Shown: positions 25,837 through 34,513 of the stretch, piece by piece
How the letters are laid out: each line of letters starts with the position of its first letter
How positions within the stretch are numbered: position 1 is the stretch's first letter
Assembly (NCBI GenBank): GCA_035252905.1
Contig: DATFCQ010000332.1
Span: 1 to 64,000, forward strand
Direction of reading: 5' to 3'
Length of the DNA stretch: 64,000 nucleotides
Origin: AP-15 sp035252905
GTDB taxonomy: Bacteria > Pseudomonadota > Alphaproteobacteria > ATCC43930 > CGMCC-115725
Program-made: the position numbers and the translations under genes
The notes under the pieces: generated by a model
Databases searched by the model: none
The model's input: the letters and a program-made list of their open reading frames with translations, nothing else
What the model was told of the DNA's origin: nothing

Positions 25837-26448
25837 TTACGGCTGCGCCCACCCCTGATAGAGGAAGGTCATCACCTTCGGTCCTTTGATATACCCGGTC
25901 TCGATCGTGCCGATCCGGAACCCGGCGGCACGGACCAGATCGTCGATCTTGCGGTCAAGGTGGCAGCCGCCGGCGATGTGCTGCCACAGGGGGGTCAGGC
26001 GCCGCTGCCAGCGCGCCACTCCGGCTTCGGGAGCAAGGCCATGCTCGACAAAGGCGAAGCGTCCGCCCGGCATCAGCACGCGCCGCATCTCGCGCAGCGA
26101 CCGCAGCGGATCGGGGATCGAGCACAAGGTCCAGGTCGAGACGACGGTCGCGAAAGCGCCGTCGCGGAACGGTAGCTCCTCGCCCGAGGCGCGCACCAGC
26201 AGCACCGGCAGCCGGGCGCCGACAGCGCCCCTTCTTGCCATTTGCACCAGTTCGGGCGACGGCTCGAGGGCACAGACCCAACTTGCCGATGCGCCGTATA
26301 GGGGGAGATTGAAGCCGGAACCAGCGCCGATTTCGAGCACCGAACCGGCGGCCTCCGCCACCGCCCGCCGGCGATGGGGCGCAAGGGCCTCCTGGCGCAT
26401 CGCCAGCTCAATCAGATGGGGAAGGATCCGGTTTGCGTAGAAGCCCAT
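25837..26448 (-). CDS. Class I SAM-dependent methyltransferase
   Basis: A 203-residue Rossmann methyltransferase with motif I V-L-E-I-G-A-G-S-G-F-N, the acidic loop A-L-E-P-S, and L-P-F-R-D-G-A-F-A-T-V-V-S-T-W-T-L-C-S as motif IV. It is closest to UbiE/methyltransferase-11 small-molecule or lipid methyltransferases. Substrate is unknown; a role on lipids is possible next to the membrane hydroxylase, and arsenite methylation is unlikely because the ArsM cysteines are missing. ATG 26448. Confidence 0.82.
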   Translation of the reverse strand: MGFYANRILPHLIELAMRQEALAPHRRRAVAEAAGSVLEIGAGSGFNLPLYGASASWVCALEPSPELVQMARRGAVGARLPVLLVRASGEELPFRDGAFATVVSTWTLCSIPDPLRSLREMRRVLMPGGRFAFVEHGLAPEAGVARWQRRLTPLWQHIAGGCHLDRKIDDLVRAAGFRIGTIETGYIKGPKVMTFLYQGWAQP

Positions 26449-26643
26449 GACGAACCGCCGTCGGCCTGGTCGAGTATAGCGCGTGGCGGCGGTCGTCGCC
26501 GCGTCCCTGTGCCGCTACCGGAATACGCGCGCACCCTGCCCAGCGCCGATCCCACCAAACTGTAACCGGAACCAGCTCCGCCGTACCAGAACTCTCCCGT
26601 GCAGCCTCAGGAGCTTGCCTCTTCTCACAGGAAGAACTTCGGT

Positions 26644-27912
26644 CTAAAAGAGCACACCCACTTCAAGGACACCACGAGTTTGCGTCGTTTTGGTTCCGCT
26701 TGGGCCAAAGGCAAACCCCGCGGTAGTATGCATTGTGCCGACAAGCGAGAACTCTGCCCGTACGAAGAATTTCTTGTATTGATAAGTCGGCGTTATGGTA
26801 ACGGACCATGCGTCGCTGCCCGGACCGTAAAGCAGGCTCGGCGCGCCAGCTGCGGCATACCCGGTGCTGGCGATATACTCGAGGCGAACCGGCAGGCTGA
26901 ACCCTCGTAGCGGAGAATTGTCGGGAAAGCTGTAGTTTGCCAACAGCGCCCCGCCATATGTCGACGCGGGTGCAAACGCACCAATCGATGGAATGGTCGG
27001 GACATGGGTGAATTGGAAGTACGGCGTAAGGGTCCACGGCGCGGAGCTGTAGGTGTAGATCAGGTTGACGATGGTCTCATTGTTCTGGAAGAGCGGGGTC
27101 ACCAGGGTCGACTTCGCGCTGTGGGCGGTATTGCCGCCGGCGACGACCGAGAAGGTGTTCTCCTTGTTGAGCGTGTAGGCTATGGAGCCCCAGGCCCAAG
27201 TGTAGCGATTGGAGTAGAAACCGTCATTCCAGGAGAAGGCCAAAGCCAGCGGTCCAGTGGTGTAGTTCAGTTGCACGCCGCGATTGACGGCGTTTTCCTG
27301 GTTCCACAGGAGTCCGCGTTCGATATTCATGTTTTCGAACGAAAACGTGTACTCGGCCCCGATCAGAGTCGGAAGTTTACCCGCCTGGATCGAAAACTTG
27401 TCGGTCGGCGCAATCTTGAGAAACGCCTGCGGCACGGGCCCGAAAAAGTCACCCGTAAATTTGGCGGTATTGAAATATGGGCTGCCGATGGCGGGCAGTG
27501 TATATGCACCAGCCTGTACGAAGTACTGGAAAAGGCCTGTTGCCTTTTGGATAAAAACCTGACCGTTGCTTAGACTTATCACCGAGTCATGATCCACGGC
27601 AAACCTATTGGTCTGTGTCAATCCAAGGCCACTGACCACGCCGGTCACGTAGACCGGACCCAGTGCGCCCGCGGCGAAGCTGAAGGGGTTTGGATTGGCC
27701 GTAAGGGGTCCGGCCATCGCCGGTGTCGTCAGAGTGGTCGGAGCTGGCACTGCAGCTGCAGGAGCCAGTTGCTGACCAGCTGGGGCTTGCGCAAGTTCGA
27801 ACGGTGATACAAATGTGCTCGAGCCGCCGGGATCGGCCGCCCATGCCGCGCCCAAGCCGACACAGGACATGAGCCCTGCGAGGAGGGTACCAGAAAGCGC
27901 GCTCTTCTCCAT
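26644..27912 (-). CDS. Outer-membrane beta-barrel protein (BBP2-like porin)
   Basis: A 422-residue protein with a signal peptide ending A-A-W-A-A, a Pro/Ala-rich linker (about 40-75), then a barrel with repeated aromatic strands. Family-like blocks include Q-A-G-A-Y-T-L-P-A-I-G, G-K-L-P-T-L-I-G-A-E and N-I-E-R-G-L-L-W-N-Q-E, and the last strand ends V-L-E-V-G-V-L-F. This matches the outer-membrane beta-barrel family BBP2. These are porin-like, and cargo is unknown. Codon use looks slightly less GC-biased than in the metal genes nearby. Confidence 0.8.
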   Translation of the reverse strand: MEKSALSGTLLAGLMSCVGLGAAWAADPGGSSTFVSPFELAQAPAGQQLAPAAAVPAPTTLTTPAMAGPLTANPNPFSFAAGALGPVYVTGVVSGLGLTQTNRFAVDHDSVISLSNGQVFIQKATGLFQYFVQAGAYTLPAIGSPYFNTAKFTGDFFGPVPQAFLKIAPTDKFSIQAGKLPTLIGAEYTFSFENMNIERGLLWNQENAVNRGVQLNYTTGPLALAFSWNDGFYSNRYTWAWGSIAYTLNKENTFSVVAGGNTAHSAKSTLVTPLFQNNETIVNLIYTYSSAPWTLTPYFQFTHVPTIPSIGAFAPASTYGGALLANYSFPDNSPLRGFSLPVRLEYIASTGYAAAGAPSLLYGPGSDAWSVTITPTYQYKKFFVRAEFSLVGTMHTTAGFAFGPSGTKTTQTRGVLEVGVLF

Positions 27913-28260
27913 GTGCAGGGGATCCCCAGGACTGCGCTTGTCGACAATCCAGACCTAACGCAACTCCTGTGCCAGGATGGACAGTTAGTCAACCTCCCGG
28001 CGAGCCCTGTCGACAGGAGGCGTTTTTCCACCCGACGCGAGTGATCCGCATTCTTGTCGGGCAATATTCGGGACCATCTGCCCGCAAAACAGGCACCCAT
28101 GTGAGATTCGGCGCGCAATCATTTCGGCAGCTTGACGACGCCTCGGGACCCGGGTCGAGCCGCACCCGTCGGATGCGCCTCGGACTGCCTGATGGTATTA
28201 TACGGCAGCACTTTTCGCCGGCCGCCGCCGCGGAGCTGGCTCGTGCCGGACTGAGCCAGC
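27913..28260. other. 348-base gap upstream of the barrel gene
   Basis: No coding frame is supported. The right part follows the end of the PDZ protease gene's strand neighbour, and the left part should contain the barrel gene's promoter on the minus strand. No clear dyad or terminator was identified. Confidence 0.35.
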
Positions 28261-29535
28261 CTACGGCAGTACGTCTTTCAGGGTCAGCGACACCGACTGC
28301 CTGTTGCCGTCCCGATCAATGTCGAAATTGACCAATGTCCCGGGCGGCCGGCGCATCAGCACGGCGAAGTCGCTCAGGCTCATCGAAGCGGTAGATCTGC
28401 CATCGATCGCGACGATCACGTCACCAACCCGAACCCCGGCCTCGGCGGCCGCCGTGTTCGGCAGGACTGTTATGACTTTGAAGCCGGCGCCCTCGCTCTT
28501 GACGGCCTGAAAACCGGCGCTCCCTTGCCCTGTCCGCGTGCCGAAGGCTCCGGAATGCTCGAACCAGAGGTTGCGGCGCTCATAGTCGAAGGTGATTGTG
28601 AACTGTCGGAGGATCTCATACCCGATGCTGCCGTCGATATCGGTGAAGACAAGCCCTTTTCCCGTCGTCGACGGGAAGCGCGCCGCAGGACGGTCGATCC
28701 GGCTTCCGGCAACATCGAAGCGATCGAGCCGCGTCAGGATGGCCTCGAAGGGGCCGGCGGCGCTAATCGACTTAACCCGAAGGGCGGACGGGTGGCGCGC
28801 CTCCAGGCCATGCTTCTCGACAAATTCGCGCCGCAGCGTCAGCGCGCCCACCGACCCGGTGTCCAACACGAAGACGCCCGGGATCCCGTCGGCAGCCGCC
28901 GATACCGCAGGCGCCTTGCCCCTGAGGCGGAGTGGGACCTTGGTCCCGTTGCCATGGTCATCAAAGCCCTGCGCTGGCCTCAGCGTCAAAGTCCGGCCTT
29001 CGTAATCGAGCCGCACGGCAAAGTGGGCGAGCAGCTCGTTGCCGATGACGCCCGCCAGCGGAGGGCGGCCACCGCGGTCGGTCAGGTATCTCGGCAACGG
29101 AACAATGGCGAACGGCTGATCTGCCATCTCGACATTGCCGAGCCGAAGGTTCCGGACCTTCGCATAGGTGACTGGAATGCTGTTTCCGCCGCTGTCCCGG
29201 ACCGAACCGGAGCCCTCAGCCTTGAGTCCAAGCGCGGCGGCAGTCTCCGGCGTCACGGCATCCTGGGCGCCGGTGTCGAACATCATCGGGAAGGGTCCGC
29301 GACCATTGACAACGACATTGACAATCACGGCGCCCGCCTCGATCGAGGTCGGGACGACGGCTTCGGAACCGGAAATGACCCGGAACTCCGAAGACCGTCC
29401 GGTTTGGGCTGGCGCTCCGAGCTCCGGCGCCGGCCGTCCGACATCGCTCAACGCCGCCTCCTCGAGAGACAGGGCCGCTGCCAGGTAGACCAGAAAGCCG
29501 GTTCGAAGGACCGGGCTTCGAAGCATATCAAGCAC
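28261..29535 (-). CDS. Retropepsin-like aspartyl protease with C-terminal PDZ domain
   Basis: A 424-residue exported protein. Two Asp-Thr-Gly sites are present, F-D-T-G-A (D87) and L-D-T-G-S (D225), each followed by a hydrophobic-hydrophobic-G strand, so one chain may make a complete active site from two lobes. A PDZ domain (about 345-424) contains A-G-V-R-V-G-D-V-I-V-A-I-D-G. A signal helix is at residues 8-25. It is the last gene behind cusA on the same strand. A periplasmic processing role during metal stress is possible but unproven. Confidence 0.8.
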   Translation of the reverse strand: MLDMLRSPVLRTGFLVYLAAALSLEEAALSDVGRPAPELGAPAQTGRSSEFRVISGSEAVVPTSIEAGAVIVNVVVNGRGPFPMMFDTGAQDAVTPETAAALGLKAEGSGSVRDSGGNSIPVTYAKVRNLRLGNVEMADQPFAIVPLPRYLTDRGGRPPLAGVIGNELLAHFAVRLDYEGRTLTLRPAQGFDDHGNGTKVPLRLRGKAPAVSAAADGIPGVFVLDTGSVGALTLRREFVEKHGLEARHPSALRVKSISAAGPFEAILTRLDRFDVAGSRIDRPAARFPSTTGKGLVFTDIDGSIGYEILRQFTITFDYERRNLWFEHSGAFGTRTGQGSAGFQAVKSEGAGFKVITVLPNTAAAEAGVRVGDVIVAIDGRSTASMSLSDFAVLMRRPPGTLVNFDIDRDGNRQSVSLTLKDVLP

Positions 29536-29544
29536 CGCCTCCCG

Positions 29545-29670
29545 TTACCGCCTGCCGCCGAAGAACAGGTATTTCACCAAGGCTACAGCTGCGAGCACCA
29601 GGACGATGATCAAGAGAACCCAGAGCAGGCCCATGGCCCACATCATTCCGCCACTCATCATATGATCCAT
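29545..29670 (-). CDS. 41-residue single-helix membrane protein of the cus operon
   Basis: A short frame between cusA and the protease gene: M-D-H-M-M-S-G-G-M-M-W, then one hydrophobic helix rich in Val/Leu/Ile, then A-L-V-K-Y-L-F-F-G-G-R-R. The Met/His-rich N-terminus would face the periplasm and the Arg tail the cytoplasm. It stops nine bases before the protease start. A second protein of the same plan is encoded at 54443-54583, which argues that both are real. A copper-linked accessory function is inferred. Confidence 0.65.
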   Translation of the reverse strand: MDHMMSGGMMWAMGLLWVLLIIVLVLAAVALVKYLFFGGRR

Positions 29671-29812
29671 CACGGCTGAGGCTCCTGCGGCGTGACGCGA
29701 AGCGCCGTCACTTCAACTTGATTTTTACGGCAATGATCGCCATTCCCTGCCTCCCGGCCCTCTTTGGCCAAGATTCACGCCCGGGCCATGTTGAAAAGGC
29801 CACCCGGTGCGT

Positions 29813-32800
29813 TCACTCGGCCGGGCTTGAAACAGTGCGCCTCGCAGCCGTGCGCGAGGGCATCCCGCGCACGAGGCCCCACCCCTTCACGAGCGCATAG
29901 ATTGCCGGTATCACGAGCAATGTGAGAACCGTTGAGGACACCATCCCGCCCACCATCGGCACGGCGATGCGGCGCATCACTTCGGAACCTGTCCCGGTGC
30001 TCCATAGGATTGGCAGAAGCCCGGCCATGATCGCCGAAACCGTCATCATTTTGGGGCGTACCCGCTCGACTGCGCCCTCGATGATTGCCGCGTACAGGTC
30101 TCGTTGGGTAAGAGGCTGCCCTTCGCTCCGGCGTTCTTGCACGATGGCTGCAAACGCCTGGTCGAGATAGATCAGCATGACGACGCCGGTCTCCGCCGCG
30201 ACCCCGGCCAGCGCGATGAAGCCGACCGCGACGGCAACGCTCATGTTGAACCCCATCAGGTACATGAGCCACAGACCGCCGGTCAGCGCAAAGGGAACCG
30301 AGAGCATGACGATCAAGGTCTCGGTCAAGCGCCGGAAATTCAGATAAAGCAGCAGGAAGATAAGAAAAAGGGTGAGCGGCACAACGGTCTGTAGCCGTGC
30401 CTTGGCTCTTTGCAGGTATTCGAACTGTCCGCTCCATTCGACATGGTAGCCGGCTGGCAGCTGTACCCGGTCATGCACGGCGCGCTGTGCCTCGGCCACA
30501 TAGCCGCCGAGATCCCGGCCCTGCATATCGACATAAATGTAGTCCACCAGCTGCGCGTTCTCGGTGCGGATCGACGGCGCTCCCTTGGCGACGCTGATCG
30601 AAGCCACTTGCCCCAAGGGAATGGCGGTCCCGTCGCTGGCATTCACAAGAACCTGGCTGGCGATGGCCTGCGGATCGTCGCGCAGCCCGCGAGGGTATCG
30701 CACATTGACCCCGAAGCGCTCGCGGCCTTCAACCGTGGTCGTCACCATCTCGCCGCCGAGCGCGGTCTGAACAACTTCCTGAACGTCTCTGATCGACAAT
30801 CCGTACCGCTCGAGCGCCGCCCGATCAGGCTCGACATTGATGTAATACCCGCCCAGTACCCGCTCGGCAAAGGCGCTGGTTGTTCCTGGCACCGAGCGAA
30901 CAACGGCCTCGATCTGCTTGGCGACACGATCGAGCTCGGCGAGATCATTGCCGAACACCTTGACCCCGACCGGGGTGCGAATGCCGGTCGACAGCATGTC
31001 GATGCGGGCCTTGATCGGCATCGTCCAGGCGTTGCTGACGCCCGGAAACTGCAAGGCCTTGTTCATGTCGGAAATCAGCCGATCGACGGTCATGCCCGGC
31101 CGCCATTCGCTCTCAGGCTTGAGGTTGATGACCGTCTCGAACATTTCGGTCGGCGCCGGATCGGTTGCTGTATTCGCGCGTCCGGCCTTGCCGAAAACCG
31201 AGGCGACCTCGGGAAAGCTCTTGATGATCTTGTCCTGCGTCTGCAGGAGCTCCGCCGCCTTGGTGATCGACATGCTCGGCAGGCTGACCGGCATGTAGAG
31301 AAGCGTGCCCTCGTTCAACGTCGGCATGAACTCGCTGCCGATATGCATGACCGGATAGGCCGAAACGGCGAGCGCGACCATGGCCAGGACGATCGTCGTT
31401 TTACGCCAGCGCAGCACCAGGTCGATGATCGGCCGATAAATCCAGATCAGGAAACGGTTCAACGGATTTTTCTGCTCCGGCATGATCCGGCCGCGGACGA
31501 AGATCGTCATCAGAACCGGAACGAGCGTGACCGAAAGCAGCGCCGCCGCCGCGAGAGAGAAGGTATAGGTGTAGACCAGCGGCTTGAAGAGCCGGCCTTC
31601 CTGGGCCTCCAGCGTGAAAACCGGAGCGAACGACGCCGTGATCACCAGCAGGCTGAAGAACAGCGCGGGCCCGACCTGGATCGCCGCCTCGACCAGGACG
31701 CTTATTCGCGAGGCACCGGGCGGCGCCCGCTCAAGACGCTTGTGCGCGTTCTCGATCATGACGATCGCGGCATCGACCATCGCGCCTATGGCAATCGCAA
31801 TCCCGCCAAGGCTCATGATGTTCGAGCTGATCCCGAGGGCGCGCATGATCACAAATGCGATCAGAACGCCGATCGGCAGCATTATGATTGCTACGAGCGC
31901 GCTGCGCGCATGCATCAGGAAAATGGCGCAGACGAGAGCGACAATGATGCTCTCTTCGAGCAATGTATGCTTCAGCGTATCGATGGCACGATAGATCAGG
32001 CTCGACCGGTCGTACACCGGCAGAATCTTGACGCTCTCGGGCAATCCGCTGGCGATCTCGGCAATCTTGTCTTTGACGTTCTTGATGACGCTCAGGGCGT
32101 TTTCGCCGTCTCGCTGGAGCACGATGCCGCTGACTGTCTCGCCTTCGCCATCAAGCTCGGTCAAGCCGCGGCGCTCGTCCGGGCCCAGTTCGACGCGCGC
32201 CACATCGCGAATCCGCACCGGCGTCCCACGCTCGGTTCTGAGCACGATCTGTTCAATGTCCGGGACGCCGCGCAGATAACCGCGCCCGCGCACCATGTAC
32301 TCGCGCTCGCTCATCTCGATGACGCGGCCGCCGACGTCCATGTTGCTCGTGCGTATGGCCTCGGTGACCTTCGACAGCGGAATGCCGTAGGCGCGCAATT
32401 TCACCGGATCGACGACGACCTGGTATTGCTTCACAAAGCCTCCGACGCTCGCCACTTCGGCGACGCCCTCGGCTTTGGTCAGCTGATATCGGATGAACCA
32501 GTCCTGAAGCGCCCGCAATTCGGCAAGCGTCTGTTTGGCCCCTATGACCGCATATTCGAAAACCCAACCGACCCCGGTGGCGTCTGGTCCCAGTGATGGG
32601 GTAACGCCGGTCGGGAGCCGCTTCTGGGCGAAGTTGAGGTATTCGAGCACGCGGCTGCGTGCCCAATAGATATCAGTTCCGTCCTCAAAGACGATATAGA
32701 CGAATGACGCTCCGAAAAATGAAAACCCACGAACCACTTTGGAATGCGGTACTGCTAAAAGCGCTGTCGTGAGCGGATAAGTAATCTGATCTTCTACTAC

Positions 32801-32980
32801 CTGAGGCGCCTGGCCAGGATATTCTGTATAGACAATGACTTGCGGGTCCGAAAGGTCGGGAATTGCATCGAGGGGAGTATGCAGGACCGCATAGATGCCG
32901 GCTGCGGCGATGAAGAATGTCGCCAGCAGGATCAGCAGGACATTGCGGCTTGACCACCGAATGATGTTAGCGAGCATCAA
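29813..32980 (-). CDS. cusA: CusA, RND copper/silver efflux pump
   Basis: A 1055-residue RND permease of the heavy-metal (HME) class with twelve helices and two large periplasmic loops. The CusA-type methionine triad is present: L-L-Y-M (about M563), T-E-M (about M613) and R-I-D-M (about M662), at the same 50 and 49 residue spacing as E. coli CusA, which supports Cu(I)/Ag(I) rather than Zn/Co. Charged helix-4 residues occur in G-A-M-V-D-A-A-I-V-M-I-E-N. It is driven by protons and draws Cu from the periplasm or CusB. It lies 36 bases behind cusB. Confidence 0.95.
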   Translation of the reverse strand: MMLANIIRWSSRNVLLILLATFFIAAAGIYAVLHTPLDAIPDLSDPQVIVYTEYPGQAPQVVEDQITYPLTTALLAVPHSKVVRGFSFFGASFVYIVFEDGTDIYWARSRVLEYLNFAQKRLPTGVTPSLGPDATGVGWVFEYAVIGAKQTLAELRALQDWFIRYQLTKAEGVAEVASVGGFVKQYQVVVDPVKLRAYGIPLSKVTEAIRTSNMDVGGRVIEMSEREYMVRGRGYLRGVPDIEQIVLRTERGTPVRIRDVARVELGPDERRGLTELDGEGETVSGIVLQRDGENALSVIKNVKDKIAEIASGLPESVKILPVYDRSSLIYRAIDTLKHTLLEESIIVALVCAIFLMHARSALVAIIMLPIGVLIAFVIMRALGISSNIMSLGGIAIAIGAMVDAAIVMIENAHKRLERAPPGASRISVLVEAAIQVGPALFFSLLVITASFAPVFTLEAQEGRLFKPLVYTYTFSLAAAALLSVTLVPVLMTIFVRGRIMPEQKNPLNRFLIWIYRPIIDLVLRWRKTTIVLAMVALAVSAYPVMHIGSEFMPTLNEGTLLYMPVSLPSMSITKAAELLQTQDKIIKSFPEVASVFGKAGRANTATDPAPTEMFETVINLKPESEWRPGMTVDRLISDMNKALQFPGVSNAWTMPIKARIDMLSTGIRTPVGVKVFGNDLAELDRVAKQIEAVVRSVPGTTSAFAERVLGGYYINVEPDRAALERYGLSIRDVQEVVQTALGGEMVTTTVEGRERFGVNVRYPRGLRDDPQAIASQVLVNASDGTAIPLGQVASISVAKGAPSIRTENAQLVDYIYVDMQGRDLGGYVAEAQRAVHDRVQLPAGYHVEWSGQFEYLQRAKARLQTVVPLTLFLIFLLLYLNFRRLTETLIVMLSVPFALTGGLWLMYLMGFNMSVAVAVGFIALAGVAAETGVVMLIYLDQAFAAIVQERRSEGQPLTQRDLYAAIIEGAVERVRPKMMTVSAIMAGLLPILWSTGTGSEVMRRIAVPMVGGMVSSTVLTLLVIPAIYALVKGWGLVRGMPSRTAARRTVSSPAE

Positions 32981-33016
32981 GCCCCCTTCGAGGCGAGAAC
33001 AACCAAGCCTTGCGCA

Positions 33017-34513
33017 CTATCGCTTTCCGCCGGAACCTGCCGGGTTGGCGGTCTGCTTCGGGGTGGGTGCGAACGCCTTGAACGCGGCTCGCAAATTGCT
33101 TTCCGCATCGATCAGGAAATTCGCGCTGACGACGACCCGTTCGCCGGCCCTAAGCCCCTCTCGGACCTCATAGTAGCCCTCCGCATGCGCGCCGAGCTTG
33201 ACGTCGCGCGGCTGGAACGTGCCTGCGCTGCGCTCGACCAGAACGGCCTGCTTGGTCCCGCTGTCGATGACCGCGGATTCGGGAACCGCGATCACCGGGC
33301 GATCGGCAACGACCGAAGCGATCTCGATATTCGCATACATGCCTGCCTTGAGCCGGCCATCCAGGTTGGGAACCACGACCCGAACCTTGCCGGTGCGAGT
33401 TTCCTGCGTGACCGTCGGATAGATGAAGGCGACCCGCCCGTTGAAAAACGAGCCGGGATAGGCGTCGACGGAGAGTTTCACCGCGTCGCCCTCGCGCACT
33501 GCCCCGATATCCTGCTCGAACACCTCGGCCAGAACCCACACCGACGAGAGCTCCGCGATGCGATACAGCGGCGCGCCGGCCATGAAACGCATGCCTTCGA
33601 CCGCCATCTTCTCCAGAACGATACCGTCCGCCGGCGCTCGCAGGATCAGGGTGCGCGCGATAACTCCGCGGCGGAGCCGCTTCAGCTGGTCATCCGAGAT
33701 ATCCCAGTTCCTGAGGCGTTGGAGCGAGGCGGCGGCGAGCTGCCGTGCGGCGGAACGATCCTCCGCACCGGCATTCGCCATGCTCCGCAGCGACTGCCAA
33801 GCGAGCAGATATTCCCGTTCCGCGACGACGAGCTCGGGCGCGTAAACCTCCATCAGCGGCTCTCCGCGGCGCACCGCCTGCCCTGTCGCGTTGACGTACA
33901 GCTTCTCGATCCACCCATCGAATTTCGTGTTGACGACGAACAGCCGTCGCTCATCCGGCTGAACCGTTCCGACTGCCCGGATCGTGCGGGCAAGCCTACG
34001 AAGCTGTACAGGCTCACTTTGAACGCCGAGCTGTTGTACCCTCGCCGGATTGATTTTGACCGTACCGCTCTCGTCGTCCTCTTCGCCTTCGTATACGGGA
34101 ATGTAATCCATCCCCATGCTGTCCTTCTTCGGGGCCGGCGACGTATCGGGCAGACCCATCGGGTTGCGGTAGTAGAGGATCTTGCCTTTACCGCTGCGTC
34201 TTGCCGGCGCCGCCGCTGGGGCTGCAGAAGCCGTGACATTGTTTCCCTCGCCCTCGTAAACCGGGATGTAATCCATCCCCATCGAATCCTTCTTGGGAAC
34301 GGGCGAGTAGTCGGGCTTTCCCATCGGATCCCTGTAGTAAAGGATCTTGCGCTCCGAACCCGCCGCGGGAGCCGCAATAGCGGTCGCCTCTGGCGTGGTC
34401 ACGGCCGCCATCTGCGGGCTCGTGGCGGCCCTTCGCAAACCCAGCCAGTAACCGCCGGCGCCGATAGCGAAAGCGGCGGCGAGCAGCAGAACGGCGATCG
34501 CTAGGCGCTTCAT
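33017..34513 (-). CDS. cusB: CusB periplasmic adaptor with two metal-binding domains
   Basis: A 498-residue RND membrane-fusion protein. After one N-terminal helix come two near-identical heavy-metal-binding domains (about residues 56-87 and 111-142). Each reads I-L-Y-Y-R-[DN]-P-M-G and D-S-M-G-M-D-Y-I-P-V-Y, with Pro/Ala linkers between. The usual lipoyl, beta-barrel and membrane-proximal domains follow (G-T-V-Q-P-D-E-R, then V-P-E-S-A-V-I-D-S-G). It links CusA to CusC and hands over Cu/Ag. Two such domains are more than the single one in many CusB relatives. Its start overlaps the cusC stop in ATGA. Confidence 0.94.
   Translation of the reverse strand: MKRLAIAVLLLAAAFAIGAGGYWLGLRRAATSPQMAAVTTPEATAIAAPAAGSERKILYYRDPMGKPDYSPVPKKDSMGMDYIPVYEGEGNNVTASAAPAAAPARRSGKGKILYYRNPMGLPDTSPAPKKDSMGMDYIPVYEGEEDDESGTVKINPARVQQLGVQSEPVQLRRLARTIRAVGTVQPDERRLFVVNTKFDGWIEKLYVNATGQAVRRGEPLMEVYAPELVVAEREYLLAWQSLRSMANAGAEDRSAARQLAAASLQRLRNWDISDDQLKRLRRGVIARTLILRAPADGIVLEKMAVEGMRFMAGAPLYRIAELSSVWVLAEVFEQDIGAVREGDAVKLSVDAYPGSFFNGRVAFIYPTVTQETRTGKVRVVVPNLDGRLKAGMYANIEIASVVADRPVIAVPESAVIDSGTKQAVLVERSAGTFQPRDVKLGAHAEGYYEVREGLRAGERVVVSANFLIDAESNLRAAFKAFAPTPKQTANPAGSGGKR

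Noticed and set aside
24496..26175. Long plus-strand open frame across the rhodanese gene and the gap to its right
   Set aside because: No family-like sequence, and it runs antisense to two well-supported genes.
30410..32596. Long plus-strand open frame opposite cusA
   Set aside because: Antisense shadow of a high-GC gene; composition and lack of motifs argue against a protein.
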